Numbered from the stretch's first letter, positions 32,935 to 42,453 are shown. The stretch is DNA of 64,000 nucleotides from Bog-473 sp963787485 (GCA_963787485.1 CAWBDF010000007.1:744001-808000), one strand, 5' to 3'. A program made the numbers and translations. The notes: generated from the letters alone by a model not told the origin.

Positions 32935-34317
32935 GGCACGCCGGACAAGCTGATCGTCGTTTCGTCTGATTCCCACGCGGGAGTCCCCCACGAACTCTGG
33001 AGCCAGTACCTCAGTCCGGAGTACCACGACCTCCTCCCGGCCCTCGAAGAGGACAACACCATCTATCCCACCGTGATCTGGCTCCTCACGGCACAGGTGA
33101 TGAAGCGACCCGACCTCTACGAGGCCCACCACACCGGTGGCTACCGCGGTCTGTTCGATTCCCAGGTGCGCCTGCAGGAGATGGACCGGGAGGGCGTCGC
33201 GGCCGAGCTGATCTACCACGGCGACTTCCGCTGCGGCGACATGTTCCACAACATCACCAACAAGAAATACCCGCTCGGCGCCTGGGAGGCCGGTGCCAAG
33301 GGCTGGAACCGGTGGGCGTCGGACACCTTCGGGTTCGCCACCGACCGGTTCCTCCTGATCGGGGCGGTCGGTCCGTGCGTCGACATGGATGCCACCCGCG
33401 CCGAGCTCTCGTGGATCTCCGACCATGGTTTCACGGGGACCTACGCGCCGGGGTTCCTCCGGCACGCCGACATGCCGCCGCTCTACGACGAGTACTGGGA
33501 CCCGTTCTGGTCCGAGTGCGAGGAGCGAGGACTGGCGGTCGTCGTCCATGCCGGATACGGGTGGGAGCAGGGCGTCCCCTTCGCCGAGTTCGAGCGGATC
33601 TACCGCGACGTGACGACGGCCGTCGGGAGCACCGACCTCGAGGTCCTCAAGCAACACCCCGAAGCGCTCCACAAGGGCCTCTTCGACGGGTCGTTCTTCG
33701 CCGACATCAAGCCTCGGCGCCCCATGTGGCAGCTCATGTTGGGCGGCGTGTTCGACCGCCATCCCGACCTCAAGGTCTGCCTCACCGAGATCCGGGCCGA
33801 CTGGATACCGGCCACCTTGCACCATCTCGACGCGGTCTACGACAAGAACCGCTCCGAGCTCTCCGCCAAGCGGACCCCGAGCGAGTACTGGCACGACAAC
33901 TTCCTTGTCGGCGCGTCGTTCATCCACAAGTCCGAGGTGGAGATCCGCCACGAGATCGACATCGAGACCATCTCGTTCGGACGGGACTACCCGCACCCCG
34001 AAAGCACCTGGCCCCACACACGCCAGTGGCTCCGGGACGCCTTCGCCGACGTCCCCGTCGACGAGGTCGCCCTGATCCTCGGCGAGAACGCGATCCGCTT
34101 CCTCGGTCTCGATCGGGCACACCTGGCCGAGATCGCCAACCGCATCGGGTTCACCATGGACGAGCTCATCGCCGAGACCCCCCAGGTGCCTCCGGACCTC
34201 ATCGACAGCTGGGACCTCCGCTCGGGCTACCTCAAGCCGATTGAGGGCGCGGCGCGGCTCGACGCCATTGAGGAGCCCTTGCACGACGACCTGGCGGCGG
34301 TGGGCGCCGGCGCCTGA
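32932..34317 (+). CDS. Amidohydrolase-family metal hydrolase (divergent paralogue)
   Basis: 461 aa from ATG 32932, whose ribosome site is within a tandem repeat. Motifs: VSSDSHAGVP (DxH), VVVHAGYGWEQG, KVCLTEIRADWIPATL, FIHKSEVEIRHEID and FGRDYPHPESTWPHT. Same architecture as the divergent amidohydrolase at 31259 and the gene at 57478. The 32657-32931 gap must hold promoters for both directions; apart from the repeat I recognise no operator there. The acidic C-terminus IEEPLHDDLAAV is also shared with the paralogues. Confidence 0.9.
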   Translation: MGTPDKLIVVSSDSHAGVPHELWSQYLSPEYHDLLPALEEDNTIYPTVIWLLTAQVMKRPDLYEAHHTGGYRGLFDSQVRLQEMDREGVAAELIYHGDFRCGDMFHNITNKKYPLGAWEAGAKGWNRWASDTFGFATDRFLLIGAVGPCVDMDATRAELSWISDHGFTGTYAPGFLRHADMPPLYDEYWDPFWSECEERGLAVVVHAGYGWEQGVPFAEFERIYRDVTTAVGSTDLEVLKQHPEALHKGLFDGSFFADIKPRRPMWQLMLGGVFDRHPDLKVCLTEIRADWIPATLHHLDAVYDKNRSELSAKRTPSEYWHDNFLVGASFIHKSEVEIRHEIDIETISFGRDYPHPESTWPHTRQWLRDAFADVPVDEVALILGENAIRFLGLDRAHLAEIANRIGFTMDELIAETPQVPPDLIDSWDLRSGYLKPIEGAARLDAIEEPLHDDLAAVGAGA

Positions 34318-34438
34318 GCGGGTCGACCGCCCTCCCAGCGAGCGCCAACGCCCCGGACCATACGCTCCAGCGGCCCGTGGGAGACGGAATGGTGGCTGAT
34401 CACATTGCGGTGCTGTCGGGTGGGGCCGGTCGGCGCGT

Positions 34439-34607
34439 ATGGGCGCATATGGCTCGGCCAAGGAGGCGATCGGGGGCATCACGAAGTGCGCCGCGCTCGA
34501 ATGGGGGCCGGACCGCATCCGCGTCAACTGTCTCGCTCCCCTCGCCGGAAATGCGGGGATCAACGCATACGCTGTTCCTCGACGGCGGCGTCGGTACCCT
34601 CCGTTAG
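34439..34607 (+). pseudogene. SDR remnant (C-terminal fragments)
   Basis: MGAYGSAKEAIGGITKCAAL (the SDR YxxxK active-site helix) and EWGPDRIRVNCLAPL are followed, in another frame, by LFLDGGVGTLR, the typical SDR C-terminus. The parts between and before are missing, so this is a decayed gene ending at the TAG in 34605-34607. It directly precedes the ribosome site of the cyclase gene. Confidence 0.75.
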
Positions 34608-34615
34608 GAGGCCTG

Positions 34616-35569
34616 GTGGCAGACGGCAGCCTTCCCGACGAGGCCGAGGTGCTCGGCTACTTCGAATCGTGCAACAACTGGGGTCGGTGGGGTGCGGAGG
34701 ACGAGCTCGGGACGCTCAATTACCTCACCCCCGATACCCGGAGGAGCGCAGCCGCGCTGGTGCAAGCGGGGATCTCGGTCAGCTGCGCCCGGCTGATTCC
34801 CACCCTCAAGCCCGAGAAGGACTTCGAGTGGCCACCCGTGCACTTCATGACCTCGAGCGGGGACGCCTGGAGGGAAATGCCGACTCCCCCCGACTCGTTG
34901 CAGGCCGCCGGTGACTTCTTCGGAGTGGCCTTCCACGGGTTTGCGGTCACCCACGTCGACAGCTTGTGCCACATCTTCCGGGACGGCCAGATGTACAACG
35001 GGCGGCCGGCGGAGCTGGTGTCCACCGCACAGGGGGCGACCGTCATGAGCGTCGACACGGTCCGACACGGGATCGTCGGCCGGGGTGTCCTGCTCGACCT
35101 TCCCCCGCTGACCGGCCGCCAGTGGCTCGAGCCCGGCGAGCCCGTCTTTCCCGACGACCTCGACGCTGCGGCGATGCAGGCCGGAGTGACCGTCGGCCAG
35201 GGGGACATCGTGCTCTGCCGATTCGGGACCATGGCGCAGAGAAGCGCACTCGGAGCTTCGAGAGAGGTCTTCTCCAAGCGGGCCGGACTGCACGCCACCT
35301 GCGCGCCGTGGCTGCACTCGCGCCAGGTTGCCGCCCTGGGCTCCGACGGCGCGCAGGACCAATTCCCGAGCGGCTACCGCGCCCTGCGGGCTCCCATGCA
35401 TCAGGTGGGGATCGTGGCCATGGGCCTGTGCCTCATCGACAACTGCGACCTCGAGTCCCTGGCCACGACCTGTAGACAGCTCGGAAGGTGGGAGTTCCTG
35501 CTCACCCTCGGTCCGTTGCGGATTGAGAACGGGACCGGATCACCGGTGAACCCGATCGCCGTGTTCTGA
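34616..35569 (+). CDS. Cyclase-family metal hydrolase (kynurenine-formamidase-like)
   Basis: 317 aa from GTG 34616 with AGGAGG five bases upstream. The cyclase/formamidase metal motif appears as HGFAVTHVDSLCHIF (close to HxGTHxDxPxH). GVLLDLPPLTGRQWLEPGEPVFPDDL and VGQGDIVLCRFGTM are also family-like, as is the N-terminal NNWGRWGAEDELGTLNYLTP. Such enzymes hydrolyse amide or ring bonds of small carboxylic acids. It is convergent with the hydantoinase operon. Most of the longer frame 5' of 34616 belongs to the SDR remnant. Confidence 0.88.
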   Translation: MADGSLPDEAEVLGYFESCNNWGRWGAEDELGTLNYLTPDTRRSAAALVQAGISVSCARLIPTLKPEKDFEWPPVHFMTSSGDAWREMPTPPDSLQAAGDFFGVAFHGFAVTHVDSLCHIFRDGQMYNGRPAELVSTAQGATVMSVDTVRHGIVGRGVLLDLPPLTGRQWLEPGEPVFPDDLDAAAMQAGVTVGQGDIVLCRFGTMAQRSALGASREVFSKRAGLHATCAPWLHSRQVAALGSDGAQDQFPSGYRALRAPMHQVGIVAMGLCLIDNCDLESLATTCRQLGRWEFLLTLGPLRIENGTGSPVNPIAVF

Positions 35570-35669
35570 GCGGATCCCTTGTCGCCCCGCCGCCTTCACG
35601 TCGTTCGTTGGCGCCGGCTCAAGTCGTCAACGTAAGCCGCCGGTTCCCGCGAGCCCACGGAGGTTCGGA

Positions 35670-37628
35670 CTACCCGCCGGCGTCCGTCGTCTGTTCGCCG
35701 CGCAGGCGAGCTGTGGCGTCGGGGTCGATCGTAAGCCCCTCGGGGTGGGCGACATCACCGATGATGGCGACACCGTAGTCACGGAGCGCACCTTCAATCG
35801 TGACGTACTCGTCGCGCACGTCGCGCAGCACCGCCACCGGATCCCGCTGCCACGGGTTGCCCCAGCCCCCGCCGGCCGCATTGAGGACTCTCACGACGGC
35901 CCCCGACGTGCGGGGAAGTCGCTCGGTGAGCAACACCGGCTCACCCTCCTGATCGATCTCGTGGGTCTCGGGGTCCACCACCCCGCCAAAAGGTGTCGAG
36001 CGCCGATAGAAGTCCCCGTGCAGCGTGGAGGGCAACTCGGGAAGTCGTTCACCCTGGTCCGACACGTCCCCGTCGAACAACCACGCCGTGGTCGTGGGGC
36101 CGGCACGTCCCCCGAAGGCCCCGCCGCCGGCGGGAGGTCGACGGGAGTGGAACAGGAGCTGCATGCGGTGCTCGGCCGCGGCCAGGTACATGACGTCGGA
36201 CATGACCGAGGCCCCGCCGCGATGGGTTCCCGCACCCCCAGAATCGGGCACATAGTCGCTGGCCAGCCACATGACGGGACCGCTCAACTCGAAGATCTCG
36301 ACGCCGCCGTCAATCAGATTGCCGAGGGGGTTCTGCTGCGATGAATCGGCATCACCGTGACGGGTCGCGCCCCAGGCTCCGATGATCGACGGTCCCGCCG
36401 CCCGGACCAGTGAGCCCTCGAGCCCGCCATCGAGCTTCGCGTAGGCGGTCGGGCTGGCCGTGATGAATCCGGTGCCGACCGCCCGCTCACCGAGCACCTC
36501 GCTCAGCGCGTCGTAGACGGCGTGGACCATGGTGAACACGACGAGGAAATACAACATGCAGGGCGTCGGAGGCGACGCGTTGCAGATGGCATTCGGCGGG
36601 ACGACCACCTCGACGTTCCTGAGCGTTCCCGAGTTCATAGGCGTGTGAGGATCGAGGACCGACTTGAAGGCATAGGCCAGCGCCGTCTTTATGTCGGGCC
36701 ATGCCGTGTTGATCGTGGTCCGCGTCGACGGCGAGCAATCCCGTAGGTCGACCTCGCAGCGGTCACCCACCTTGACGATCCGAACTCGCACCGCGTACTC
36801 CGGCGAGTCCGGCAGGCCGTCGCTGTCGATCCGGTCCTCCCCCTCGTACACCCCGTCGGGGAGTGATCGCAGCCCGTCGGCCATCGCTTCTGCCGAGGCG
36901 TCACAGGCATAACGGATCGCACCTCGGTACGCCTCGAACCCGTAGCGATCGATCGTCTCGACGAGAAGGTCGTTGCCGACGTCGAGGGCTCGCGCCTCGG
37001 TGATGAGATCGGGGATGCAAAGCTTCCCGAGTCGCGTGTTGTCGTAGAGCAGGTTCAGCATCGACTGGACGGGCCGACCGGCAGAGAACAGCAGCGTCGG
37101 CGGGATACGCAGGCCGTCCTCCCAGGTGGTGCGCTTGGTGACCTCGAAACCGCCCATGTTGGTGCCGCCCATGTCGAGGAAGTGGGCCCGGACCGTCACC
37201 ACACCGACGATCCGCTCGTCGTAGAAGACGGGGCGGATCAGACACGTGTCGTTGAGGTGGGTCCCGACCCGGTAGTAGTCGTTCACGATGAGCACGTCGC
37301 CGGACACCATGTGTTCGGTTCCGTACTCGTCCATGACGATGCGGACGGCATCGGGGATGGATCCGTAGAACAACGGCATGGTCTCGGACACGGCTGCCAT
37401 GGGATACCCGTTCTCGGGGGGACCGCTGACCATGGCGCACAGATCGGAGCCGTCGCGGATCACCGGAGAGAAGGCATGGGCGTGGACCTGGTTGGCCATG
37501 TGGGCCGCCACATAGCGAAACCGGTTCGAGAGCACGGTCGCAGTGAAACGGTCGCACTGGTACGCACGGCGGAACTCATCGTCGTCGAGATCACGCAATC
37601 GGGCCGGGCTCCTGAGTACGTCCGTCAC
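35670..37628 (-). CDS. Hydantoinase B/oxoprolinase-family subunit
   Basis: 652 aa HyuB-type subunit. Markers: VAAHMANQVHAHAFSPVIRDGSDLCAMV, then SGDVLIVNDYYRVGTHLNDTCLIRPVF, and GAFGGRAG and AGGGGWGNP near the C-terminus. With the HyuA partner it forms ATP-dependent ring-opening hydrolases (5-oxoprolinase, N-methylhydantoinase) or acetone-carboxylase-type enzymes. Its GTG overlaps the HyuA stop (GTGA), so the subunits are translated together. Substrate cannot be told from sequence; neither pairing with a gamma-type subunit nor a nearby carboxylase marker decides it. Confidence 0.9.
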   Translation of the reverse strand: MTDVLRSPARLRDLDDDEFRRAYQCDRFTATVLSNRFRYVAAHMANQVHAHAFSPVIRDGSDLCAMVSGPPENGYPMAAVSETMPLFYGSIPDAVRIVMDEYGTEHMVSGDVLIVNDYYRVGTHLNDTCLIRPVFYDERIVGVVTVRAHFLDMGGTNMGGFEVTKRTTWEDGLRIPPTLLFSAGRPVQSMLNLLYDNTRLGKLCIPDLITEARALDVGNDLLVETIDRYGFEAYRGAIRYACDASAEAMADGLRSLPDGVYEGEDRIDSDGLPDSPEYAVRVRIVKVGDRCEVDLRDCSPSTRTTINTAWPDIKTALAYAFKSVLDPHTPMNSGTLRNVEVVVPPNAICNASPPTPCMLYFLVVFTMVHAVYDALSEVLGERAVGTGFITASPTAYAKLDGGLEGSLVRAAGPSIIGAWGATRHGDADSSQQNPLGNLIDGGVEIFELSGPVMWLASDYVPDSGGAGTHRGGASVMSDVMYLAAAEHRMQLLFHSRRPPAGGGAFGGRAGPTTTAWLFDGDVSDQGERLPELPSTLHGDFYRRSTPFGGVVDPETHEIDQEGEPVLLTERLPRTSGAVVRVLNAAGGGWGNPWQRDPVAVLRDVRDEYVTIEGALRDYGVAIIGDVAHPEGLTIDPDATARLRGEQTTDAGG

Positions 37629-39658
37629 CGCACCACCATCTCTCCGTAGGCCCCGACCACCGCCTGGCGACCCCTCGGGACAAAGGTCGTGGAATTTGGC
37701 TCCGAGATCACCGCTGGGCCGGTGATCGTGTCGTCGGCCCGGAGATCCGACCGATCACACCAGATGGCCTCCGTCCGCTCGCCGTAGAGATGGACCAGTT
37801 GGGTGGTCCCTGTTCGAAGGCGCGAGCTCGGGTCACGAACCGGCAGCTCGTCGAAGCTGACCTTGGCGGTCGGGACGACCACCTGCACCCGGTAGGTCAC
37901 GCCCTCGACCGGAAACGACTCGAAGCGATGCCCGTTGCGTCGCTCGTACTCCTCGTGGAACGAGGCCACCATCTGGGCGATCTGGTCCGACCTGATGGGT
38001 CCTGCGGGCACGGGGACGAAGGGCGTGTCCCACCCTTGTCCGAAGAGGCGACCATCGAACGTGCGAATCACCGAGACGGTGTCGGGACTGACGCCAGCCT
38101 GCTCGATGAGTCCGGTCTCCAGCTTGTCGAGCAGCTCACCGATCTCGGGCCCGGCGTCCGGAGTCAGGACGCCGTAGAGCGTCGCCGACTCGGAGAACAC
38201 CCGGTCCGAACTGAGGAGACCGAGCGCGCTGAACCCACCGGGATTCGGAGGCACGATCACGCTCTCGAGAGGCAGCAGCTCCAGCAGACCCGGCAACATC
38301 ATGGGTCCAGCGGCACCATACGCGACGAGGCTGAGATCCCGAACGTCGAGACCCTGCCGAATGGTGATGTCGAGGATGCCCTCGGAGATGTGTTGGAGTC
38401 CGATCATCCAGGTCTGACGGATCCGCTCGGCGAGCGGGAGCGAGGTGTCCAACGCGTCGAAGGCCTTGTAGGCGAGCTCCTCCGAGAGCGGGATCCTCCC
38501 TCCCAGGAAGCGATCCGGAGCCAAAATCCCCATCGCCAGCGCGGCATCGGTCACGGTGGGGGCGGATCCACCCTTCCCGTAGCAGGCGGGACCGGGGTCG
38601 GCCCCCGCGCTCTCGGGTCCCACCTGCAACCCACCCGTCGGTCCCACCGAGACGATCGAGCCACCACCGGCGCCGAGAGTCACGATCTCGGTGGACATGG
38701 CGTTGACCACGAGATCCCATTCCAGCTCGAAGGTGTCCTTGGCCCAGGGACGCCCGTCGGTCACCAGGCTGACGTCGCACGACGTGCCACCGATGTCCGC
38801 GCACAGCAGTTCCCGCTTCCCGAGAAACCGCCCGAAGTGCGCACACGCCACCGTCCCGGCGGCCGGCCCGCCGACGACCAGGCGATGCGGGCGTTCCATG
38901 GCGTAGGACGAGGGCATGAGCATGGCGGAGCAGTCGGCGTAATTGAACTCGCCGTGGAAGCCGAGCACGTCCAGACCGTCCTGGAGCCGGCGGGTGTACT
39001 CGGTATACGTGAGCTTCATGAGGAGGTCGATGACCGTCGTCGTCGCTCGGGGGTACTCGCGTGCCAGCGGGCTCACCTCGCAGGAGATGGAGCACACCAC
39101 GTCTCCGAGCACCTCGTGGACCAACTCCCTGAGGGCCTGCTCGTGGACGGGGTTTCGATATGAGTGAAGGAGACAGACGGCCACCCCTTCGACGTTGCAT
39201 TCGCCGAGGAGCTCGAGCTCTCGACGCGCCTGAACCTCGTCCAGGGGGAGAAAGACCTCTCCGTCGCTTCTGAGCCGCTCCCGAATTCCGCGGCGCAGAT
39301 ACCGCGGGACGAGCGGGCGAGACACGTCACCGGTGCTGCGACGCCATGAGAGGTCGGTCAGCGCCTCGAACGGCCTCCACAGCCGACCGCGGTCGAGGAT
39401 GTCGCGGTGACCCTGTGTCGTCAGAAACCCCACCTTGGGCAACTGGCGGGTGATCACCGCGTTGAGCCCGGCGGTCGAGGCCAGGTTGAACACGTCGGCG
39501 AAGTGGACCCCGACCTCTGCCGCCCCGCGCAGGACGGAAGTCTCGCTCGCATGGACATCGGTCGGGACCTTGGCCGCCAGGACCCGACCATCTTCAATGG
39601 CCATGACGTCGGTGAAGGTCCCCCCGACGTCGACCCCGACGAGCCGGCGGCTGGTCAC
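37625..39658 (-). CDS. Hydantoinase A/oxoprolinase-family subunit
   Basis: 677 aa HyuA-type subunit with the actin/HSP70-like ATPase fold. Phosphate-1 motif DVGGTFTDVMAI lies at about residues 9-20, LCADIGGTSCDVSLV at ~295, LGAGGGSIVSVGPTGGLQVGP at ~340, and the glycine-rich SADPGPACYGKGG-type loop (here ESAGADPGPACYGKGG) follows. ATP phosphorylates an amide or carbonyl for hydrolysis or carboxylation by HyuB. It starts with a GTG that overlaps the upstream zinc-ribbon gene by 4 bp, and it overlaps HyuB the same way downstream. Confidence 0.92.
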   Translation of the reverse strand: MTSRRLVGVDVGGTFTDVMAIEDGRVLAAKVPTDVHASETSVLRGAAEVGVHFADVFNLASTAGLNAVITRQLPKVGFLTTQGHRDILDRGRLWRPFEALTDLSWRRSTGDVSRPLVPRYLRRGIRERLRSDGEVFLPLDEVQARRELELLGECNVEGVAVCLLHSYRNPVHEQALRELVHEVLGDVVCSISCEVSPLAREYPRATTTVIDLLMKLTYTEYTRRLQDGLDVLGFHGEFNYADCSAMLMPSSYAMERPHRLVVGGPAAGTVACAHFGRFLGKRELLCADIGGTSCDVSLVTDGRPWAKDTFELEWDLVVNAMSTEIVTLGAGGGSIVSVGPTGGLQVGPESAGADPGPACYGKGGSAPTVTDAALAMGILAPDRFLGGRIPLSEELAYKAFDALDTSLPLAERIRQTWMIGLQHISEGILDITIRQGLDVRDLSLVAYGAAGPMMLPGLLELLPLESVIVPPNPGGFSALGLLSSDRVFSESATLYGVLTPDAGPEIGELLDKLETGLIEQAGVSPDTVSVIRTFDGRLFGQGWDTPFVPVPAGPIRSDQIAQMVASFHEEYERRNGHRFESFPVEGVTYRVQVVVPTAKVSFDELPVRDPSSRLRTGTTQLVHLYGERTEAIWCDRSDLRADDTITGPAVISEPNSTTFVPRGRQAVVGAYGEMVVR

Positions 39659-39891
39659 GCGTCATCCTCGGGCAGGCGAACCCAACCCAGTCGGTACCAG
39701 GCCTCCCTCGAGACGCAGGCGAGACAGTTCTGACACTTCACGACTTCGAACCATCCATCGGCGGCCAGTACCGGATAGCGGCACAACTGCTCCTGTCCGC
39801 ACTCGTCGCAGGTGCCTTCGACGGGAACCTTCACTGGGACCCGCTCCTGGTCAGGATCTGAGGTTGGCGAGCCGACCGCCCCGCCGGTCAT
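39655..39891 (-). CDS. Small zinc-ribbon protein heading the hydantoinase operon
   Basis: 78 aa from the ATG at 39891 (a longer frame to 40056 is possible but looks non-coding). Two CxxC pairs, CDECG and CQNC, 25-30 residues apart form a zinc ribbon; QLCRYPVLAADGWFEVVKC lies between them. Overlaps HyuA by GTGA, so it is made with HyuA and HyuB. Acetone carboxylases have a third, gamma subunit with metal-binding cysteines, but this is much shorter; a similar accessory role is inference only. Confidence 0.72.
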   Translation of the reverse strand: MTGGAVGSPTSDPDQERVPVKVPVEGTCDECGQEQLCRYPVLAADGWFEVVKCQNCLACVSREAWYRLGWVRLPEDDA

Positions 39892-40133
39892 CTCAGTCGT
39901 TCCCCATCCCCGCACCGGGACGGCTTCACGCAGACCGTGCGCCACATCGCCGACCCGTCGTGCCCGGCTGAATACCCCGCCACGTCGGCCCTCCCCTCCT
40001 GACGACTCCGAGCCCAGCGTAATCCACAGGGATTTGGGCCACCGTTGGCGCGCCACGTTCGGGCACGAGCGGGCGCGGCGTTACCGCAGAGCTGACAACG
40101 TGCCGGCCCGGCGATCCGTGACGAACCTGGAGC

Positions 40134-41690
40134 TCAGATCTCCGCTTCGCTGAGGAGAAACATCGACTCGTCGCCAACCTCATCGGGCACCTCGGCGATC
40201 GGCCCCGCTGATGGCGTGCGACGGATACCGAAGACGATGCACACGATTCCGGCCACCGCGAGCAGCACTGCCGCGCCGATCACCGCGTGGACCGCGTGCA
40301 CCACGCTCGGGTTCGTTCCGGCGCCCGGCTGCAATTGGCCGCCTCCCGGTAACGCCTCGAAGACGGTCACGAGGACAGCCAGCCCGACCGCCGCCCCGAG
40401 CTGCTGGGCCACGTTGACCAGCCCCGACGCGGCGCCCGCCATTTTGTGCTCGACGTCCGCCAGCGACGCGGAGATCATCGGCACGAAGCTCGATCCGCTC
40501 CCGAAACCCACCAGGACCAGGGAGACCAGAACGACGAAGTAGGACGAATGCGGCTCGATACGAGTGGCAAGAACCAACCCCGCCGTCGACGTCAGGGCAC
40601 CGAGGATCATCACCGTCCGGCCCTCCAGCCGCGGGAGGAACACCCGGCTCGTGAGTTGCGACGCCAGGAAGACCGAAATGGGCATGGGTAGGAACGCCAC
40701 ACCGGCCTCAAGTGGCGAGTAGCCCTTCACGTCCTGGAGGAACTGACCCAAGAAGTAGAAGACGCCGTAGAAGGCCGCGAAGAGGAGTGCCCGAGCTCCA
40801 TTGGCCGACGCGCGCGTGCGATTGGCCAGAAGGCTGAGTGGAAGGATCGGTTCCTCAGCCCGCCCCTCGTGCCAGAGGAAGCCACCCACCACCGCGGCGC
40901 CACCGAGAAGTGGCACGAGCGTGATGGGAACGCCCCACCCTTTGGTTCCGGCCTGGACGAGGCCGAACACGATGCTGCCGACCCCGACGGTACAGGTGAC
41001 GGCGCCCAACAGGTCGAATTGACCACGGCGTTGTGGCGTCTCGACGATCACCAGTCGCCCCATGGCCCAGACCACGACGCCAATGGGCACGTTCACGAAC
41101 ATCACCCAGCGCCACGACGCCAGCTGGGTGAGGATTCCGCCGGCCACCAGCCCGGTCGCACCACCTGCCGCCGAAACAGCCGTGTACAGACCGATGGCCC
41201 GCACCCGCGGGGGGCCCTCGGGGAACGATGTCGTGAGGAGCGACAGGGCGCACGGTGCCGCGATGGCGGCGCCCAGGCCCTGAACCGCCCGGGCCGTGAG
41301 AAGGACCCAGCCGGACGGGGCCAAACCGCCCACCAGGGAGCTCAGCGTGAAGACGGCCATACCGATCAGGAAGACCCGGCGTCGTCCGAACAGATCCCCG
41401 GCCCTGGCCCCGAGGAGCAGGAACCCGCCGAACGTGAGGATGTAGGCGTTGATCACCCACGAGAGCTCGCTCGTCGAAAGATGGAGATCCGTCTGTATGT
41501 GCGGCAGCGCGACGTTGACGATCGTGGCGTCGAGCACCACCATCATCTGGGCCGCCAGGATGACGAAGAGCAGAACCGACGGATGCGCCAAACGGCCGCT
41601 GACCCACGTACCAGGCATTGCCCCCTCAGGCGACGAGCCCGACGCGCTGGCGTGCGGCAACGTAGCCTGCTTCTGGGGGGTTTGGGACAT
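40134..41690 (-). CDS. MFS drug/metabolite exporter, DHA2 (14-TM) type
   Basis: 518 aa. About 14 hydrophobic helices. DHA2 signatures: MMVVLDATIVNVALPHIQTDL (motif D1), GARAGDLFGRRRVFLIGM (motif A), VLLTARAVQGLGAAIAAPCALSLL (motif B region) and SAAGGATGLVAGGILTQLASWRWVMFVNVPIG (motif C). Proton-driven exporter of hydrophobic compounds. Divergent from a TetR regulator with a 100-bp gap that holds two inverted repeats, so regulation by that repressor is very likely. Confidence 0.92.
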   Translation of the reverse strand: MSQTPQKQATLPHASASGSSPEGAMPGTWVSGRLAHPSVLLFVILAAQMMVVLDATIVNVALPHIQTDLHLSTSELSWVINAYILTFGGFLLLGARAGDLFGRRRVFLIGMAVFTLSSLVGGLAPSGWVLLTARAVQGLGAAIAAPCALSLLTTSFPEGPPRVRAIGLYTAVSAAGGATGLVAGGILTQLASWRWVMFVNVPIGVVVWAMGRLVIVETPQRRGQFDLLGAVTCTVGVGSIVFGLVQAGTKGWGVPITLVPLLGGAAVVGGFLWHEGRAEEPILPLSLLANRTRASANGARALLFAAFYGVFYFLGQFLQDVKGYSPLEAGVAFLPMPISVFLASQLTSRVFLPRLEGRTVMILGALTSTAGLVLATRIEPHSSYFVVLVSLVLVGFGSGSSFVPMISASLADVEHKMAGAASGLVNVAQQLGAAVGLAVLVTVFEALPGGGQLQPGAGTNPSVVHAVHAVIGAAVLLAVAGIVCIVFGIRRTPSAGPIAEVPDEVGDESMFLLSEAEI

Positions 41691-41724
41691 TCAGACCGAC
41701 CTTTTCGCTGGTAATCTGGTCAAG

Positions 41725-41739
41725 CGGAGACTTCCTCCG
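41725..41739. promoter_or_regulatory. Inverted repeat CGGAG-N5-CTCCG
   Basis: cggag/ctccg arms with a five-base spacer in the MFS-TetR gap. A diverged version of the stronger site at 41749-41765, ten bases away. Confidence 0.6.
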
Positions 41740-41748
41740 ATTCATTAT

Positions 41749-41765
41749 ACGGAGGTAGCCTCCGT
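41749..41765. promoter_or_regulatory. TetR-type operator candidate ACGGAGG-N3-CCTCCGT
   Basis: Perfect seven-base inverted repeat with a three-base spacer (TAG), 30 bp before the TetR start and 58 bp before the divergent MFS gene. The position fits autoregulation plus repression of the exporter. Confidence 0.8.
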
Positions 41766-41795
41766 TTTTCAAGCCTCGATTCGGGAGTGATGGGG

Positions 41796-42437
41796 ATGAC
41801 CACCACGCAAGGAGTGAAGAGCTCCGAATTGAGTGCCACCGACGGGGGTGGGACCAATACGGGGCTCGAGCGACCGCTTCGCGCCGACGCCCGGCGCAAC
41901 CGGGAGCGCCTGCTGGCCGCCGCACGTGCCGTGTTCGCGGACGAGGGCGACACCGCCTCCATGGAGGCGATCGCCCGTGAAGCCGGCGTCGGGGTGGGCA
42001 CGCTCTACCGCCATTTCCCCACCCGCATCGACCTCGTCGAGGCTGTGTACCGAGACGATGTCCAGGAACTCTCGGAGGCCGCACAACGTGCAGTGTCCGA
42101 GCTCGAACCCTGGGCCGCGGTCGAAGCGTTCTTCGAGGCGTTCACCCGCTACGCACACACCAAGAAGACCTTGCTCTCCGAGCTCCATCAGGCGTTCGAG
42201 AAGAATCCCTCTCTCAAGTCGGGAGCCAGGGAGGTCATCGATGCCTCCTTCACCTTGGTCATCGATGGTGCCAAGGAGGCGGGAGCCGTCCGGAGCGACA
42301 TCGAGGGTTCCGACGTCCCCCAGCTGCTGGGCCCTCTGTGTACGAACGCCACGATCACACCAGATCAGTACCGCAGGCTCTTGAGGACGATCCTCGATGG
42401 CCTGCGCTCCCCGGAGTCGCCCAGGGACGCGGCGTAG
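41796..42437 (+). CDS. TetR/AcrR-family regulator
   Basis: 213 aa; of several close starts, ATG 41796 has the best distance (eight bases) from GGGAG. HTH segment at about residues 30-75: RLLAAARAVFADEGDTASMEAI and VGVGTLYRHFPTRIDLVEAVYRDD. The C-terminal ligand domain includes AFFEAFTRYAHTKKTLLSELHQAF. Divergent from the DHA2 exporter with two inverted repeats between, so it probably represses that pump until a toxic ligand binds. Confidence 0.92.
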   Translation: MTTTQGVKSSELSATDGGGTNTGLERPLRADARRNRERLLAAARAVFADEGDTASMEAIAREAGVGVGTLYRHFPTRIDLVEAVYRDDVQELSEAAQRAVSELEPWAAVEAFFEAFTRYAHTKKTLLSELHQAFEKNPSLKSGAREVIDASFTLVIDGAKEAGAVRSDIEGSDVPQLLGPLCTNATITPDQYRRLLRTILDGLRSPESPRDAA

Positions 42438-42453
42438 GTTCGTTCGACTGCGG

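Noticed and set aside
39892..40056. Longer start for the zinc-ribbon protein
   Set aside because: The extra residues are Arg/Gly-rich and non-conserved-looking; ATG 39891 is preferred, though not certain.
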